From Akebia trifoliata (taxonomy: Eukaryota; Streptophyta; Magnoliopsida; Ranunculales; Lardizabalaceae), in NCBI GenBank assembly GCA_017979445.1, contig CM030707.1, positions 25,637,756-25,701,755 of the forward strand: DNA of 64,000 nucleotides. The letters are read 5' to 3'. The position numbers and the translations under genes are program-made. Shown piece by piece: positions 48,303 to 60,697 of this stretch (its first letter is position 1; every line of letters begins with the position of its first letter). The notes below the pieces were generated by a model. That model did not search any database and was not told where the DNA came from. It worked only from the letters and a program-made list of their open reading frames with translations.

Positions 48303-48322
48303 GTCCCCAACGGAGTTGCCAC
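48303..48322 (-). other. Primer binding site of element A
   Basis: On the - strand GTGGCAACTCCGTTGGGGAC directly follows the LTR. Element C has the same site with GCGA and CGCT in place of GCAA and CGTT, so A lost two CpGs. The site resembles the tRNA-Arg-type site I recall for Ogre elements; the tRNA identity was not checked. Confidence 0.8.
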
Positions 48323-50052
48323 TGAAAGCGCCCTCGATCCGCGGGGTGCGCGGATTCACTTTTGACCCTTGAGGTTTGGGAGTCGCCACCTAGTTATTAC
48401 GGTCTAGGAACCGATCAATGACTCTAAACGGATAAAGAACTAATCTAGAACAGAAAAAAAAAATTGTATTCGGGGATCATGTTATGGGGTTGGAAGGTGT
48501 TAGGCACCAACCCCGCTCGGTCAAAGTCGATCTCTACTAACTTCTCAAATAAATTACATTACTAAAAAAAACCTAGATAAATAAAAAAAGAAGAAGAAAT
48601 TATACCTTTCCAATAGCAAAGACCATGTTCCCTCAGATCCGACAAAAACTGCTCCTTGTACCGTATTCCTTGCTTCGTTCTGTCTCCGGATTTGGATTTC
48701 TGATCTCCGAGGCAAGGTATCTCCTTTTTTGATCTGGATTTTTCGAATTTGTTATGGGTTTTGGGGTGTTTTCGAAGGGCTTTTAGGCGTTTTTTAGGCT
48801 AAAATCGAAGGAGGGATGTTAGGTAAGGAGTTGGGACTCCACAACTAGGGTTTATGGGAGGCTAGGGGGGCTTTTAGACCTATTTCTCTTAGGGTTTATG
48901 ATTTGATACGAAAATAGGGTGTGAGCACCCCTATTTTTTAGGGGTTGATTTTGATAGAGTTAGAATTGTTTTAGGTAGAGTTGTGTTTTAGTTAGAATTG
49001 TTTTAGGTAGAGTTGTGTTTTAATTAGAATTGTTTTAGGTAGAATTGTGTTTTAATTAGATTTGTTTTAGATAGAGTTATTATTTAATTAGAAATCTATT
49101 ATGATTTTGACTTTTAATTTTATTTGTTTGACTTTTAATATTTTGACTTTAGTCTTATTGATTGACTTTTAATATATTGACTTTAGTATTGCTTAATTGA
49201 CTTTAATTTTGACTTTAGTCTCTCTTGATTAACTTTAATACCTTGAATTTAGTCTTGCTTGATTAGCTTTAAATTTTTGGAGGACTCCCCTCTATTATAT
49301 CTTTAATTCTTTGGAGCCCCAAATGGAGGGGTACTTAAAGAAATATCTCACGAACCCTCAACAATTTTCCATGAGAGCCCGATTGATCGATTTTTTTAAT
49401 TCAAAATTTTAAATTAATTTCATTAATATTTCACTTTAATTATTTAATATTTTATTTATTAATTTAGAAATTTTTAATTATGAAATTGTGAAATTACCGT
49501 TTTGCCCCCGGAGAGGACTTTTCACATTTTAAGTCGGTTTTTAATGTTCTAAGATGTTTTAGAATCAATTTTTCATAAGGAATTCAATGGAAATATTAGT
49601 TTGTGTTATTTATAAAAAATTTTGTGTGAAATGGTCGTGAACTTTATGAGGGGCATTTTCGTAATTTTGTCAAATTCTGTGAAAATTGGCGATATGATTT
49701 ATTTGATTTCGATTTGTTATTTTATGTGTTCAAAAAGGTTTTCTTAATCGTAACGTAGACTCTAGGATTATTTTGATGTTAGGGGTATTTTGGTAATTTG
49801 GTCAATTTTTAGTGATTTTTATCGTGAATCTTCTTTTTGTTTGCAAGATGATGATTTCTATGTTTTTGGGGTCGTATTTTCCTAGTGTAGCGTGATTTTT
49901 AAAGTTTTGTCAGTTCGAGATACCTCATCCAGATTTCTTAAACATTTCTGGTAACAAAATAAAGGAATGGAATAAACATCCATCATTGGGAACCATTGCG
50001 ATCGGGTTGACGAGTTGATTAATCGGGCGAGTGCAAAAATGAGGTGTCTACA
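48323..50052 (-). mobile_element. 5' LTR of element A, TATA box lost
   Basis: About 1.73 kb, matching 25594-27313. In the 3' LTR and in solo LTR B the promoter region reads CTATTTATAGATTT (plus strand); here (48931-48942) it reads CTATTTTTTAGG, so a small deletion removed the TATA box. This is the LTR that would drive transcription of A. Confidence 0.9.
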
Positions 50053-50057
50053 GATAG

Positions 50058-51300
50058 TCTTTATCAGTTATCTTTGGATAGTTTGTTTGCTTATTCTCTG
50101 TTATGTTTATCTGTTAATTCGCATGTTCCGGGATCTAAGCGTCCTAGTTCGTCAGAAAACTCTTTTATGTTATGGCATTTGAGATTAGCTCACATTTCTA
50201 AAAGAAGACTACAATCTTTAATTAAGGAAGAAATTCTAAGTCCTCTGGATTTCTTAGATTTTGATGTATTTGTAGATTGCATTAAGGGAAAAATAACTAA
50301 ACAACGGAAGCTTGAAGCTACTAGAGGTACTGATTTGTTGGGATTAGTTCATACAGATATTTGTGGTCCTTTTCCGATTCCTTCTTGAGGTGGTCAACGT
50401 TATTTTATTACTTTCATCGATGATTATTCTAGATTTACCTATCTATATCTGATACACTACAAAGACGAGGCATTAGAAGTTTTCAAAACCTATCAAGCAG
50501 AAGTTGAGAAACAGGTGGATAAGAAGAACAAAACTGATAGATCTGATAGAAGTGGAGAGTATTATGGGAGGATAGATAATGATGGTGTAAATCATGAGAA
50601 GTTTGTGGAATATTTGAGGGACAAGGAATAGTTCATCAATATACCACACCTGGAACACTTGAGCAAAATGGGGTTGCTGAAAGAAGAAATCAGACTTATC
50701 AAAAAATTGTTCGTAGTATGATGAGTCACTCAGACCTATTAGAAAAATTTTGGGGTGAAGCCTTGAAGACAGCAGCAGATTACATTCTTAATAGAGTTCC
50801 TTACAAAGCAGCTCCAGAAACTCCTTTCAATTTATGGACTGACAGAAAACCAAGCCCTGGCCATCTTCATGTTTGTGAGTGTCTTGCCGAGGCAAAGCTG
50901 TACAATCCAAATTAGAAAAACCTTGATCCTAGAATGACAACTTGTTACTTTTTTTATTATCCCGAGAGGTCGAAAGATTATAGGTTTTTTCTGTCCATCG
51001 AGACATATAGAGATTGTTGAAACTAATCGTTCTAGATTTCTTGAATATGATCAAAACAATGGGAGTGAAAAGTGAAAGAAGATTTTATTTGAAGAGTAGT
51101 GATCCACCAATGTGTTTTATTCAGCAACCTTTACCTCATTTGGTGGCATCACCTGTCTGTACAATCATTGTAGAAGATGCAGCAATCCAACCAGAACCCA
51201 ATCCTCAAGCGGTGGTGGTTCCAGTTCCACAACCAATCATTCCCATTAGGAGATCTACCTAAGAACCTAGACCCGCTATTACAGATGATTATGAGGTATA
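50058..51300 (+). pseudogene. Copia integrase, broken
   Basis: It resumes directly after the GATAG duplicate. The GAG-pre-integrase zinc region is visible (LWHLRLAHISKRRLQSL to DCIKGK, 50170-50300), with one expected cysteine lost. The catalytic core shows VHTDICGPF (about 50345), RSDRSGEYYG (about 50540) and GVAERRNQ (about 50670), so the three acidic residues survive in different frames. Stops lie at 50386-50388 and near 50628, and frames change after 50450. Confidence 0.88.
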
Positions 51301-51349
51301 CTTTTAGGAAGGAGATCCTATCAAAGGTGATGTAGATGATCTTTCAACA

Positions 51350-52330
51350 TTCAAAGAAGCAATGGACTCACATGAATCTCAATTCTAGCAATAAGCAATG
51401 AAAGAAGAATTGAGATCTATGGAAAAAAATGAAGTATGGGAACTAACGACGCTTCTAGAAGGTCATAAGATAATAGAATACAAATAGGTTTTCAAAACTG
51501 AAATAGATTAAAAAGGTAAGGTTAAGAGGTTCAAAGCAAGACTTGTAGCGAAGGGTTTCAAGCAAAAGCTAGGTATTGACTTCAATGAAACTTATTCCCC
51601 AGTTTCCTCTAAAAATTTACTGAGGATCATCTTGGCGATAGTGACACACTATGATTTATATTTACATCAGATGGATGTAAAAACTACTTTTCTGAATGGT
51701 GAACTGGATGAGAAGATTTACATGGCACAACCTAATAGTTTTAAAATTAATAAAAGAGAACATCTTGTTTGCAAACTGAAAATATCAATTTATGGGCTGA
51801 AACAAGTATCAAGATAGTGGTACTTGAAATTTGATCAAGTGATGACCGGATACGGATTTAAAGAAAATGTTGTCGACAAGTGCATATATCTCAAGATGAG
51901 TGAGAGTCGATTCATCATTCTTATACTTTATATTGATGATATATTGTTGGCAAGCAATGATGTTCATCTCTTGTGTGATACAAAGTTTTTTTTGTCAAAA
52001 AATTTAGATATGAAAGATATGGGGGATGGTCAATATATTCTAGGGATTAAAATTCACAGAGTTAGACAAGTTGGGTTTTCGAGTTTGTCATAGAAGGCAT
52101 ACATTGAAAAGGTGCTCAAAAGATTTGGTATGGATAAATGTGCTCCTGGTGAGACTCTTATGGTAAAAGGAGATGTATTCAGCCAAGATCAATGTCCCAA
52201 GAACAAGTTTGAGAAGATGGAGGTCAATGGATCAGAATATGCCTTAGCAGTCGGTAGTCTTATGTATGCAATGATTTGCATCTGACCCAATATCAGTTAC
52301 GTCGTTGGTATGCTTGAAAGATATCAATAG
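51350..52330 (+). pseudogene. Copia reverse transcriptase, broken
   Basis: The start MDSHES.F and MEKNEVWEL lead to FKARLVAKGFKQ, HQMDVKTTFLNGELDEKIYM and KLKISIYGLKQ. The catalytic box YIDD is at 51929-51940. TAG/TAA codons interrupt at several points (for example 51388, 51486, 51817 and 52091). The text and order are those of plant RVT_2-type RT. Confidence 0.92.
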
Positions 52331-52921
52331 AACCCCGGTATTGCTCATTGAATAGTAACAAAGAAAGTACTTTGGTATTTGCAAAGAACAAAAGATTTTA
52401 TGTTAGTATACAGAAGATCGAGTGAGCTTCAAGTTGTTGGTTATTCTGATGCAGATCATGTTGGATGTCGTGATAGCTTGAAGTTTAATTTAAGTTATAT
52501 TTTCATGTTTGGGTATAGAGCTATCTCATGGAGAAGCTCAAAACAAACCATTCCGACATATTCGACCATGTATTGAGAGTTTATTGGATGTTATGAAGAA
52601 ACTAATCAAGTAGTTTGGTTGAAGAATTTTATCGATGAATTAAAGATTGTACATTCTATTGATAGATCTATTGTTATTTATTGTGATAACAAAGATGCTA
52701 TTGATTTTGTAAATAATGAAAGAGTGATTAGAGGAAACAAACATATCGAAATAAAATACCTTTTAATATGTGAAAAGGTTCATGAAGGATTGATCAAGAT
52801 TGCTAAGATAAATTCTACCAATAGGATAGCTGACCTTCTTACAAAAGGACTCCCGCTAAAGATTTTCAAGGAACATGTGGCTCGTATGAGAGTTATCATG
52901 TCATTTGTTTATATTATTTAA
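52331..52921 (+). pseudogene. Copia RNase H
   Basis: GYSDADHVGC (about 52438), YCDNKDAIDF (about 52680) and HIEIKYLLICEKV (about 52747) are the RNase H landmarks at the C-terminus of copia pol, ending with RIADLLTKGLP and a TAA at 52919-52921. A stop at 52574-52576 splits it. The acidic residues of the first two motifs are kept. Confidence 0.9.
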
Positions 52922-53523
52922 GTGTTAAGTTTATTTTATGTTTGTTTTGATTTATTTATACTCTTGATAGACTATTTATTGCTGCTTAAAGAAATTTATT
53001 ATGACTAGTCATTATTGTGTATACATGTTATCTTTGCCTGTGAGTAGATGTAGTCGTAAAGTATTGAAAAAATGCTTGGACTAGACGTGAATTGGCATCA
53101 CGTTGATGAAGTCTTCATTCTGGATAGAAAGGTGATGAAATATTACATGGTTGGTTCCTAATAAGATATCAGAATGACATACGATGAGTATGAAGCTGGA
53201 CACCTAGGGAATGTACATACAGACTATATTGAGGAGTGTACATTGTCCTAATACCACAAAGAAAGTTCACGTAAAGGTAAACTCTTAAATTTATTGATGG
53301 TACTAGTTTTGAAACTATGGAACTGTCTTAGGACCGACAAATAAACACTTTGTTACATCCATTATCCATCATTAGTGGTATCTTTAAATGAAGGTGACAG
53401 TTAAAGATTATTTAAAATGTTTTGAACAATTATTTTTCAAAAGAGTGCACTTAATTATTCAAAAGATAACAATCCATATAGTCGTTTTAAACAAAAGGTA
53501 TATGTGAAGGCCAAATGGGAGAT
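52922..53523 (+). other. Copia 3' UTR with polypurine tract
   Basis: 600 bp without a gene. The purine-rich CCAAATGGGAGAT at 53511-53523 abuts the 3' LTR and is the polypurine tract. Confidence 0.8.
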
Positions 53524-54040
53524 TGTTGGAATTATTATTTTATTATTATTATTTTCATTATTAAAATTATTTTGTAGCCTTCTCTCATATATAAATTTTC
53601 TATAAATATTGGATTGTAATTTGTTCAAAACATTAAGGGTAAAATTGGAAATCATGCTTGTGGTCTGACATTGGTTACCAATATCAAATATGATGGATTA
53701 GTGAACATCCTATCAAAATTTAAGTGGTATTCACCTAATACTAGAATTCTACGATAGGTAGAAAATCTAGTATCCTCTTTTATAAATATGTGGTTGTCCC
53801 CCCTCTCTACATATAGATTATTCTATTATTGAGATAAATGTTCCCATTACTAAAAGTGTAGGCAGAGTTGGGGTAGTGTACCTATTCTTCGCAGATCAAG
53901 ATAAACGTATTCTTTGCGGATAATCGGAAAAGCAAATCCAGGTATTTTACAATTATTGTTTTTCAATTCGATTATTCTATTGTTTGTTCAAGATCAAATC
54001 CTAGATCCATGTCTATTATGTTCATAGTATTTTACAAACA
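53524..54040 (+). mobile_element. 3' LTR of copia element
   Basis: TGTTGGAAT to AAACA, 517 bp, matching 22169-22685. TATAAATAT box at 53781-53789. Confidence 0.93.
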
Positions 54041-54045
54041 TTTTC
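54041..54045. repeat. Target-site duplication TTTTC, right of copia
   Basis: Identical to 22164-22168. Confidence 0.9.
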
Positions 54046-57000
54046 TAGTAGATTATTTTCAGTCCTGAAGTGATGTACTCTAATGATTTGACTTTGGTCA
54101 AGGATATCTAGTCTTCTATTAAAAGAGAGATCGAAATCACTTTATCACACTCGTAAGTTTAGGTTTCCAAATGGACCAACCATTGGAAAGTGGGTTAGGT
54201 CTAGGTACCAGATTTCGGGGGCATGACAAAAGGTTTTACTCAAAATTTTCTAATTAATCTGCTTAATAGGCAAAGTGGGAGATTGTTAAAATTTACGATT
54301 TTTAGAGTGATCAATTAAGTTGTGCGGCTTAAGTATTTTCGTATGATGGATTTCTCATAAGGAAATAAATCAATAACATTCAAATGGGTCGGTTGAGAGT
54401 TTCTATTTTGTGGGAAGTCACTATTATAGAAGGATTAGAATTTTGTGATGTATAGGTTTCATCCAAGAAAATCAAGAACTACAAGAAACTCATATGGTTT
54501 ACATGTCCAAGCCATGGTAAAGTTAATAGGGTCATTGAAGATTGAAATTCTATCAACAAATGCCCACAATGCAAAAATAGAAAAGAACAAGGAGGATAAG
54601 GTGAATCTAAAGAGCAAAGATCATTATCAAAGGGGATTAAATCGACACACGGTGCAGATCAATGGCAACCGCGACAATCACAAGTACCTTATAACGTTGA
54701 GAATATTCTTGAGTTAATGGTTACTAATCCATGTTGATCCTAAAACATCTGATATAGATTATGATTTGATATTTCGCATCATGATCTATATGCAAATCTT
54801 ATAATGGATATGTAGGTTTGCGAATCTTGAATTGAAAATAATGCTTACATGTTGAGGTCAATAGGCCTTTGTCGTTGTGGATAGAGTCATGTCACTAGGC
54901 ACCTATGAACATGATCATTTCCATGTCGATACTAGCATGTTGATACGTACAACCCCTCCCTCACCACCAAAAAAAAATCATCTACATTCCAATAATTTCT
55001 TGTTTTATGTTTATTTAACTCATTAGTTCTTTGAATTTGTTGAATCACCATTTCGTTTGAATTATGATCATTGAGTTCAATGGTGAATCCAAAAACACAC
55101 CGTAAAGCAAAAAAAAAAAAAAGGGCACCTTTTGGTAAAAACCCATTTCCGTTGATCTAATGTGTAGAAATCGAAAGCTTTAGAGAGGTGGAAATATTGA
55201 TTGAAGAAACATGAATCTAAGTTGTATGAGAGGCATAAACGAGAGGTTAGGGATTCTATTTGAAAGTGGTTGAAGCACATATAACAAATTAGGGGAAATA
55301 GAAGGTATTTGATATATTTATTTATTAAGGTGGTGCACTTATGTCAAATAATAGGTGCAAATAAAGTGATCCTTTCCACAAACACAAAACGTTTGATATC
55401 CTACAACATAAAATTTCTATGGCACACTCAATAGGGTTCGCCAACTCTAGAATTCTTTGGACTCTCTTGGTGAATATATGGACCTATTTATATTATAATA
55501 AAAGAAAAAAAAAATACCGAAAATTAAAAAATGCGTTATTTAAGTGCAAAGAAATGATCCGTTAATAATTAAGAATAATCATTAAAAATGCTCAAATCTA
55601 ATTACTAGAACTCAACCAACAAATTGATTATTAGCTTTGATCCACAATAAACAGGTTAGTGGGCCCAAAAAAATGTTCCATAAGACAATCTCGGATTCTA
55701 AACAATTTTCGTCTTCTTAACCCCACATAATAAAAAATAAATAAATAAATAAATAAAAAGTTGGTCTAAATGCAAGGAAGAATGTGGGCAGGCATAGTCC
55801 CCCGATAAAAGCTCTTGATCTATAGTGACTGTGGTTTCACACATCATTACTTAAATCAAAAGGGAGCTCTTCCTCTTTATCTAAAATCTCTTTCTTTTAC
55901 TTTTTTTCAAAACCAAATAATTCACACAAGAATATCTGTCTGCATGAACGGCCCCATGGAATACAACAACCACAACAGAAAAAAGAGAAATCGTACAAAA
56001 ATTATAATTAAGCCCTTTGGATATTGGTAGTATAGAAATCCACTACCGCTTTGTCGTAAGGATTTGGTCAATCAGTGAATATATATAATCCCAACCGTTA
56101 AATTACAAAATTCACCATGTTAACACTACGAATCCCAAGGATATATGCATCTTAGGATAAATCCTGATATTTAGATTTTGTGTTTTATGATTGGGATTTT
56201 GTGCCTGTACACCCACTATCACAAAATTTTGTTCATCAAAACACCAATTAATTTGGTAATTGATTTAACGCCATTAAATTATTTTTAATTTTTATTTTTG
56301 GAATTGTCTAGCCTCAATGTATGGTTGCAGATCTCCATCAACATGACCATTGGGATCGATGCTAGGATTCCTAAGAAAAATGTATCCATAGGAAAAAATA
56401 TATATTAATCCCAAGAAGATTGAAATTAATCTTGAGGCTAACAATTTTTTTATTATTTATTTTTCACAAAACTGTCTGAATTCACCTGTTTGTGACAAAT
56501 CTTCACTAAGTGGAGACTTTCCCACAAGCGGAAAATCAAGGCATGCACTTTATTTCTTTTTCTTGTGCTACAAGGTTTATTAATCGTTTTTGAAATTTCA
56601 ATTTTTCTTTCTAATTTCTTTGACCTGTTGTTACTTCCAAAATCTTATCGAATAATTATTTTATTCTTTTTTCCTAAATAAGAAGCTTGATTCAGTTAAA
56701 AATGTTTTTGAAATTTTCTCGGACTTAACTGAAATGACCTGATTCATCAATAATTGCCGAATTCAAATTTGGTTACAAGATTTGGACTTCAAATATATGT
56801 TAAATATGGACGTAAAGGTTCTATATATTATGGTAGGATATAATTTTCATGTCTCACAAAAGGCTTGCTTTAGGGCCCCTTTGCAATCATTACTCGAATA
56901 TTTCGTGTTTTTCAAAGATACCCACTTTTTTGTGTGGAAGCAGGTGTTGACTAACATATCCGAGCCCTAGAAAAGCAAATTAGATGTTCCTCACAGCATT

Positions 57001-58479
57001 GTATTGTTTAGAACATAGATGTGATGTGATCCCTGTTTTTTACATGGATAGTTGCATTAAAGCATTACAGGACAGAAGGAAAAAAAAAAAAAAAAAAAGC
57101 AATCAAGGATGTCAAACGATCACCTTTAAACTAGGCCAAATCAAGTCGGTATATCAACTCAAAAGATGTCAAATTATTATCAACTAGGAAGCTTTGTAAG
57201 GTGGAAACTTGGCCAAATTATTTATTATTTATTTTTCTTATGATCTTATATTTGTGTTTTATACATTGTAAATAACAATAATTATGTTGTAAAATCTTAA
57301 TAATATTGTTGTCTAGTAAAAACTATCTATAGTTTGTGCCAAAAAAAATTTTCATTTCCTCAAGATAGGCAAAATAAGATGACAAAATGATTTATGATGA
57401 ATATGATAGTTGTATCTCAGTTGGACCTTGAAGGGATTAATTCTTATTTGATTACTGAACGAACTTTTGGTGAAAAATTGACGGCCGATTAGGGGAATTT
57501 GGCGTGGTTTTTCTTTTTAAGCTTTATCATTTATTAGTTAGGAATGAGGCTTTTCTTTATATGGAGGGAACTTGTATCATTTGTTTTCTAGAATTTTTCC
57601 ATTTTCCAAGTTCATGCTTTATCAGATGAAAGATACTTTGTCTAGAGAAGGGCTTGTCTTATTTGTTTTATCTTTATAATTTGTGTTAAGTAATTTGTTT
57701 TTCTCTCATAATTTTCACATTTTGTCAATTAGAAAAGTATTGTATTTGTTCTTCTCTTTCCATATGGTAAATTATTGACACAGAATTATGTATTTTATTT
57801 TATTAGGGATTTTTCTTCACAAAAAAAAAAAAAAAAAATCAAATGTTATTAGAGAGGCTTTGTCTGATAAGAGAAAGGTCAAACTTTCAACTCTGTCCTT
57901 GATTTTATAAGAGAGATTTACCGAGCAAACCTATCTGTCATAATTTTATTACAAAAACTCCCTTACTTTATCAAGTCTGTTACTTGAATAAACCTTACTT
58001 TATGAATCAGCCTAGCATGACTAACTTAGTACGATATCAAATCGTACTAAGGGTTGTTGGGCCCACATGTATTATCAAGTTAGCAATCTAACACCACATC
58101 ATATAGAATTCATGGAAAAACTCATATTCAACGAAAACAATTAAAAAAAATAAATATTTTTGAGCTTGATTGCAGGTTTTGAAAATGGATGGCTATCAAA
58201 CTCTCAAATTTTAAACTAAGATTCAATGGTGAAAAATAACTTTATTTTTGAATTTTTTTCTAAAAGTCTTGGAATTTTGTCCTTTACAACGTGTGGCATT
58301 AGAACATGTTTTTGGATATCACAAATTGATACGGTTAGAATTCACTCCAACATATGTTAAGTAACAAAATAATCCCATAAATTTGAACCGTGGGTCTTGA
58401 CTCCAAGGTTTGTTAGGTAATAAATTTGATAAAGTGAGGTTTGGTGGGTAAAAAATTGCATAGACTAAGGTTCTCTTGG
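54046..58479. other. Unassigned AT-rich DNA right of copia
   Basis: There is no supported gene. GGGGGCATGACA at 54217-54228 looks like a Tekay-type LTR end. AAAGTGGGAGAT at 54272-54283 followed by TGTTAAAATTT looks like a copia polypurine tract and LTR start, but no partner is seen. Homopolymer runs occur near 55110, 57080 and 57820. The rest has no recognisable features. Confidence 0.35.
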
Positions 58480-59890
58480 AGTTGTCCGAACTCCAAGGGA
58501 GTTTTTATAATAAAAATGCAACAATTAGGTCTACCGGACAAATCACTCATTTTATAATGGTGAAAATTGGCCACATTTTAATTTTTATGATTTTTAACTA
58601 CTTTTAGTGAGCCATATTCTTCTTCTTGGTCAGTGTCTCAAAATACTGATTTTTTCGCACATTTCTCAAACACTTTTCTCGATTTAAGACCCCATTTCAT
58701 CATATTAAGTAAATAATTATGTCATGCCTTTAAATATTGTGTAGTGTATTTTATTATGTTAAATAGGCATAATTACATAAGATAGTGCAATTGTCGAGAA
58801 TTTGACTTCACGTTTGTTCGTTGTATAGGTCAAAGATCAGATCATCTAGATTGAACACGAAATCAATCAAACGACCTTGCATTGCAAACAATAAAGCAAA
58901 GGAAGAAGTCCAATAAAAAAGAAGCCCCAAATGAGCTAGCCTGACCACGACGTTGCTAGTCCTGACCGTGGCGAGGTTAAATTCGCATGGGTCGCCCTGA
59001 TTTTCTTCGAGCTCCTTCACACATGAAATTGATGGTGGAGTTTCAAAAAAGATTCTTTCGAAACCTCTTCTTTTCTATAAATAGGACCATTGCCTAATGA
59101 GGAAAGGTTTTTTGGGTCTTTCTCTTGCTCTTCTCCTTTAATCTCTTGGCCCTTAGTCATTTGTTTTGTATTTTTCATTTTTAGCTTAGGTTTTCCTTTT
59201 AAAGTTTTTATAATAAAGTGAGAGAGTGTAACTTACCTTCATTTAATGAATAAAAGTTTGTTTCTCATTTATCTTTCTTGCTTACTTACAATGATCTTAA
59301 GCTAATTCTCCCTCCATTAGAGAGTGGACAAGCCTAGAACATGATTATTTTATGTTGTAATTTAGTTTCCCTTTCTCTTTAGTATGTTTTAATGTGCATA
59401 AGTTCACTTCAAGGCTTTTCTAGCTCCTATGGATCAAGGCTATAATGAAATCCTACACCTTGTATTCTAGAGTTGATAAATTATACTTAGATAATATTAA
59501 AATGTTTCATGCATTTTTAGATATTTGGTGGTATGAGCTTAACACATTAGTGAGTAAAAGAGCTCCATCTTAGATTTTCTAATTCAACTCCATTGTTTAA
59601 TCTTCCAATCCAAGGAACTAATACAATGCCTTTAAGGTTGAGTTATAAAAGAAGATAGGAACTAGGTTTCGTTAAATAGATTGTCATATGTGAAACCTCT
59701 ATCTTTATTTGTATTTATCTCCATAATTTTCCTTGTATTAGTTTAATTTCCAGCAACTTATATTTCTGTTTTGTGACTTCCTAAACCATCAAATAGTTTT
59801 TCAATATTTGGTTTGATTCATTTTCATGTTCATTGCAAGATTCCCCCCCCCCTCTTTCCTGTGTTTCTACCCTTTACTTGCCTCCTGGTT
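58480..59890 (+). repeat. TATA-containing dispersed repeat, copy 2
   Basis: The partner of 16670-17970. Landmarks: GTTAAATAGGCATAATTA (about 58759), TATAAATAG (59076), CTCCATTAGAGAGTGG (about 59311), TTGAGTTATAAAA (about 59638), CTTTACTTGCC (about 59871). Low identity between copies suggests an old family. Probably an LTR or LTR-adjacent region; the family is not identified. Confidence 0.5.
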
Positions 59891-60243
59891 ATACATATTA
59901 AATTCAAATATCCTTCGATATTATAATTGTTATATGGTAGATACCAGAAAATGAATAAAATAAAGTTTGACCGAGGCTTGTATTGAACACAATATCCTTA
60001 AGACAATTTTGGTCCCACAACTTGGTGCCCACGGATCAATGAACAATTGTCTCCCAGGATACAATGATCACACGGGTAGAGGCAGCACTTCAATCTACAC
60101 GTTTAGCAAACTGAACGCTAATGTTGTACTCTCAAAGAATGCAGACGAGAAATCAGAATGCAAGCAATTTAAAACAACAGAGAAGAAGAGAAAATTTTAA
60201 AATTAGAAAAACTAAAGTCGAAATAACCTATTTATAGAATTTT

Positions 60244-60328
60244 AAGAGACAAGATGTCTCTTGAGAAAATGGAGGTTTTAAGAGACATAATGTCTCTTGG
60301 AAAGGAAAGGTGTGTCTCTTAAGAGACA
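60244..60328 (-). promoter_or_regulatory. TGTCTC/GAGACA palindromes in LTR U3
   Basis: AAGAGACA-aga-TGTCTCTT at 60244-60262, AAGAGACA-taa-TGTCTCTT at 60280-60298, and the uninterrupted TGTCTCTTAAGAGACA at 60313-60328. Six TGTCTC cores occur in 85 bp just upstream of the LTR TATA box. TGTCTC is the classical auxin response element; its function here is inferred only. Confidence 0.55.
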
Positions 60329-60379
60329 ACTCAAAACCAAAGGATGTGTTTTTTTTGGACGAATAGGCACCCATGAAAA

Positions 60380-60485
60380 TCAAGATGTGTGTCCTCTTTG
60401 AATTAAGGGGTGTGCCCCTTCAAAATCAAGAGGTGTGTCCTTCCTGAATTAAGGGGTGTGCCCCTTCAAAATCAAGAAGTGTCCT
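60380..60485 (-). repeat. 46-bp repeat with AAGGGG/CCCCTT hairpin
   Basis: AAGGGG-tgtg-CCCCTT at 60405-60420 and 60451-60466, a period of 46 bp with matching flanks (CAAAATCAAGA). Part of the same U3. Confidence 0.75.
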
Positions 60486-60697
60486 CTAAAAGGAATAAAA
60501 GGGTTGTTTGGAGTCGATTTATCATTCACCAAAAATGGATTTTTGACAACTATATACATGAAACTATTCTTTTCAATGAGAAGAATAAGTTTCCAAGTGG
60601 TCTCGCCTCAAATAAATTATGAAACCCACTTAAATTGTAGCTCAAATAGACCTACTCGATCATAAAAATCTAGAAAAATTGTAGATTTTTTCCAACA

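Larger units (their letters stand above)
25594..50052 (-). mobile_element. Ogre/Tat-like Ty3-gypsy element A, nested in copia
   Basis: The LTRs at 25594-27313 and 48323-50052 are flanked by GATAG (25589-25593 and 50053-50057). The joined copia frame across this point makes sense. In element orientation (right to left): 5' LTR, primer site, leader, ORF1, gag, protease, G-patch-like, RT, two RNase H domains, integrase, 3' UTR with two repeat arrays, polypurine tract, 3' LTR. Own length without B and C is about 17 kb, large as usual for Ogre. The LTRs differ at roughly one base in 20 by eye near one end. Confidence 0.93.
22169..54040 (+). mobile_element. Ty1-copia retrotransposon interrupted by nested elements
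   Basis: Two 517-bp LTRs, a perfect 5-bp duplication, a tRNA-Met-type primer site and a polypurine tract define the ends. The own sequence is 22169-25593 plus 50058-54040 (about 7.4 kb); the middle is element A with one GATAG duplicate. The domain order protease, integrase, RT, RNase H is diagnostic of copia. Stops and frameshifts occur in all domains. The LTRs differ at a modest number of positions by eye, so the insertion is old but recognisable. Confidence 0.93.
59928..60697 (-). mobile_element. Solo LTR, copia type
   Basis: On the - strand it starts TGTTGGAAAAAATC (60697) and ends ATATAACA (59928), 770 bp. Flanking 5-mers ATAAT (59923-59927) and ATGAT (60698-60702) differ at one base. 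A TATA box TATAAATAG lies at about 60229-60237 (- strand). Upstream of it (higher coordinates) sit paired palindromes and a 46-bp repeat, an organised U3. Confidence 0.68.

Noticed and set aside
54284..54450. Second copia LTR start after AAAGTGGGAGAT
   Set aside because: Polypurine tract and TGTTAAA look right, but no matching LTR, primer site or pol lies nearby; kept only as a note.
54445..54717. 90-codon basic frame
   Set aside because: No similarity recognised; surrounded by decayed repeats.
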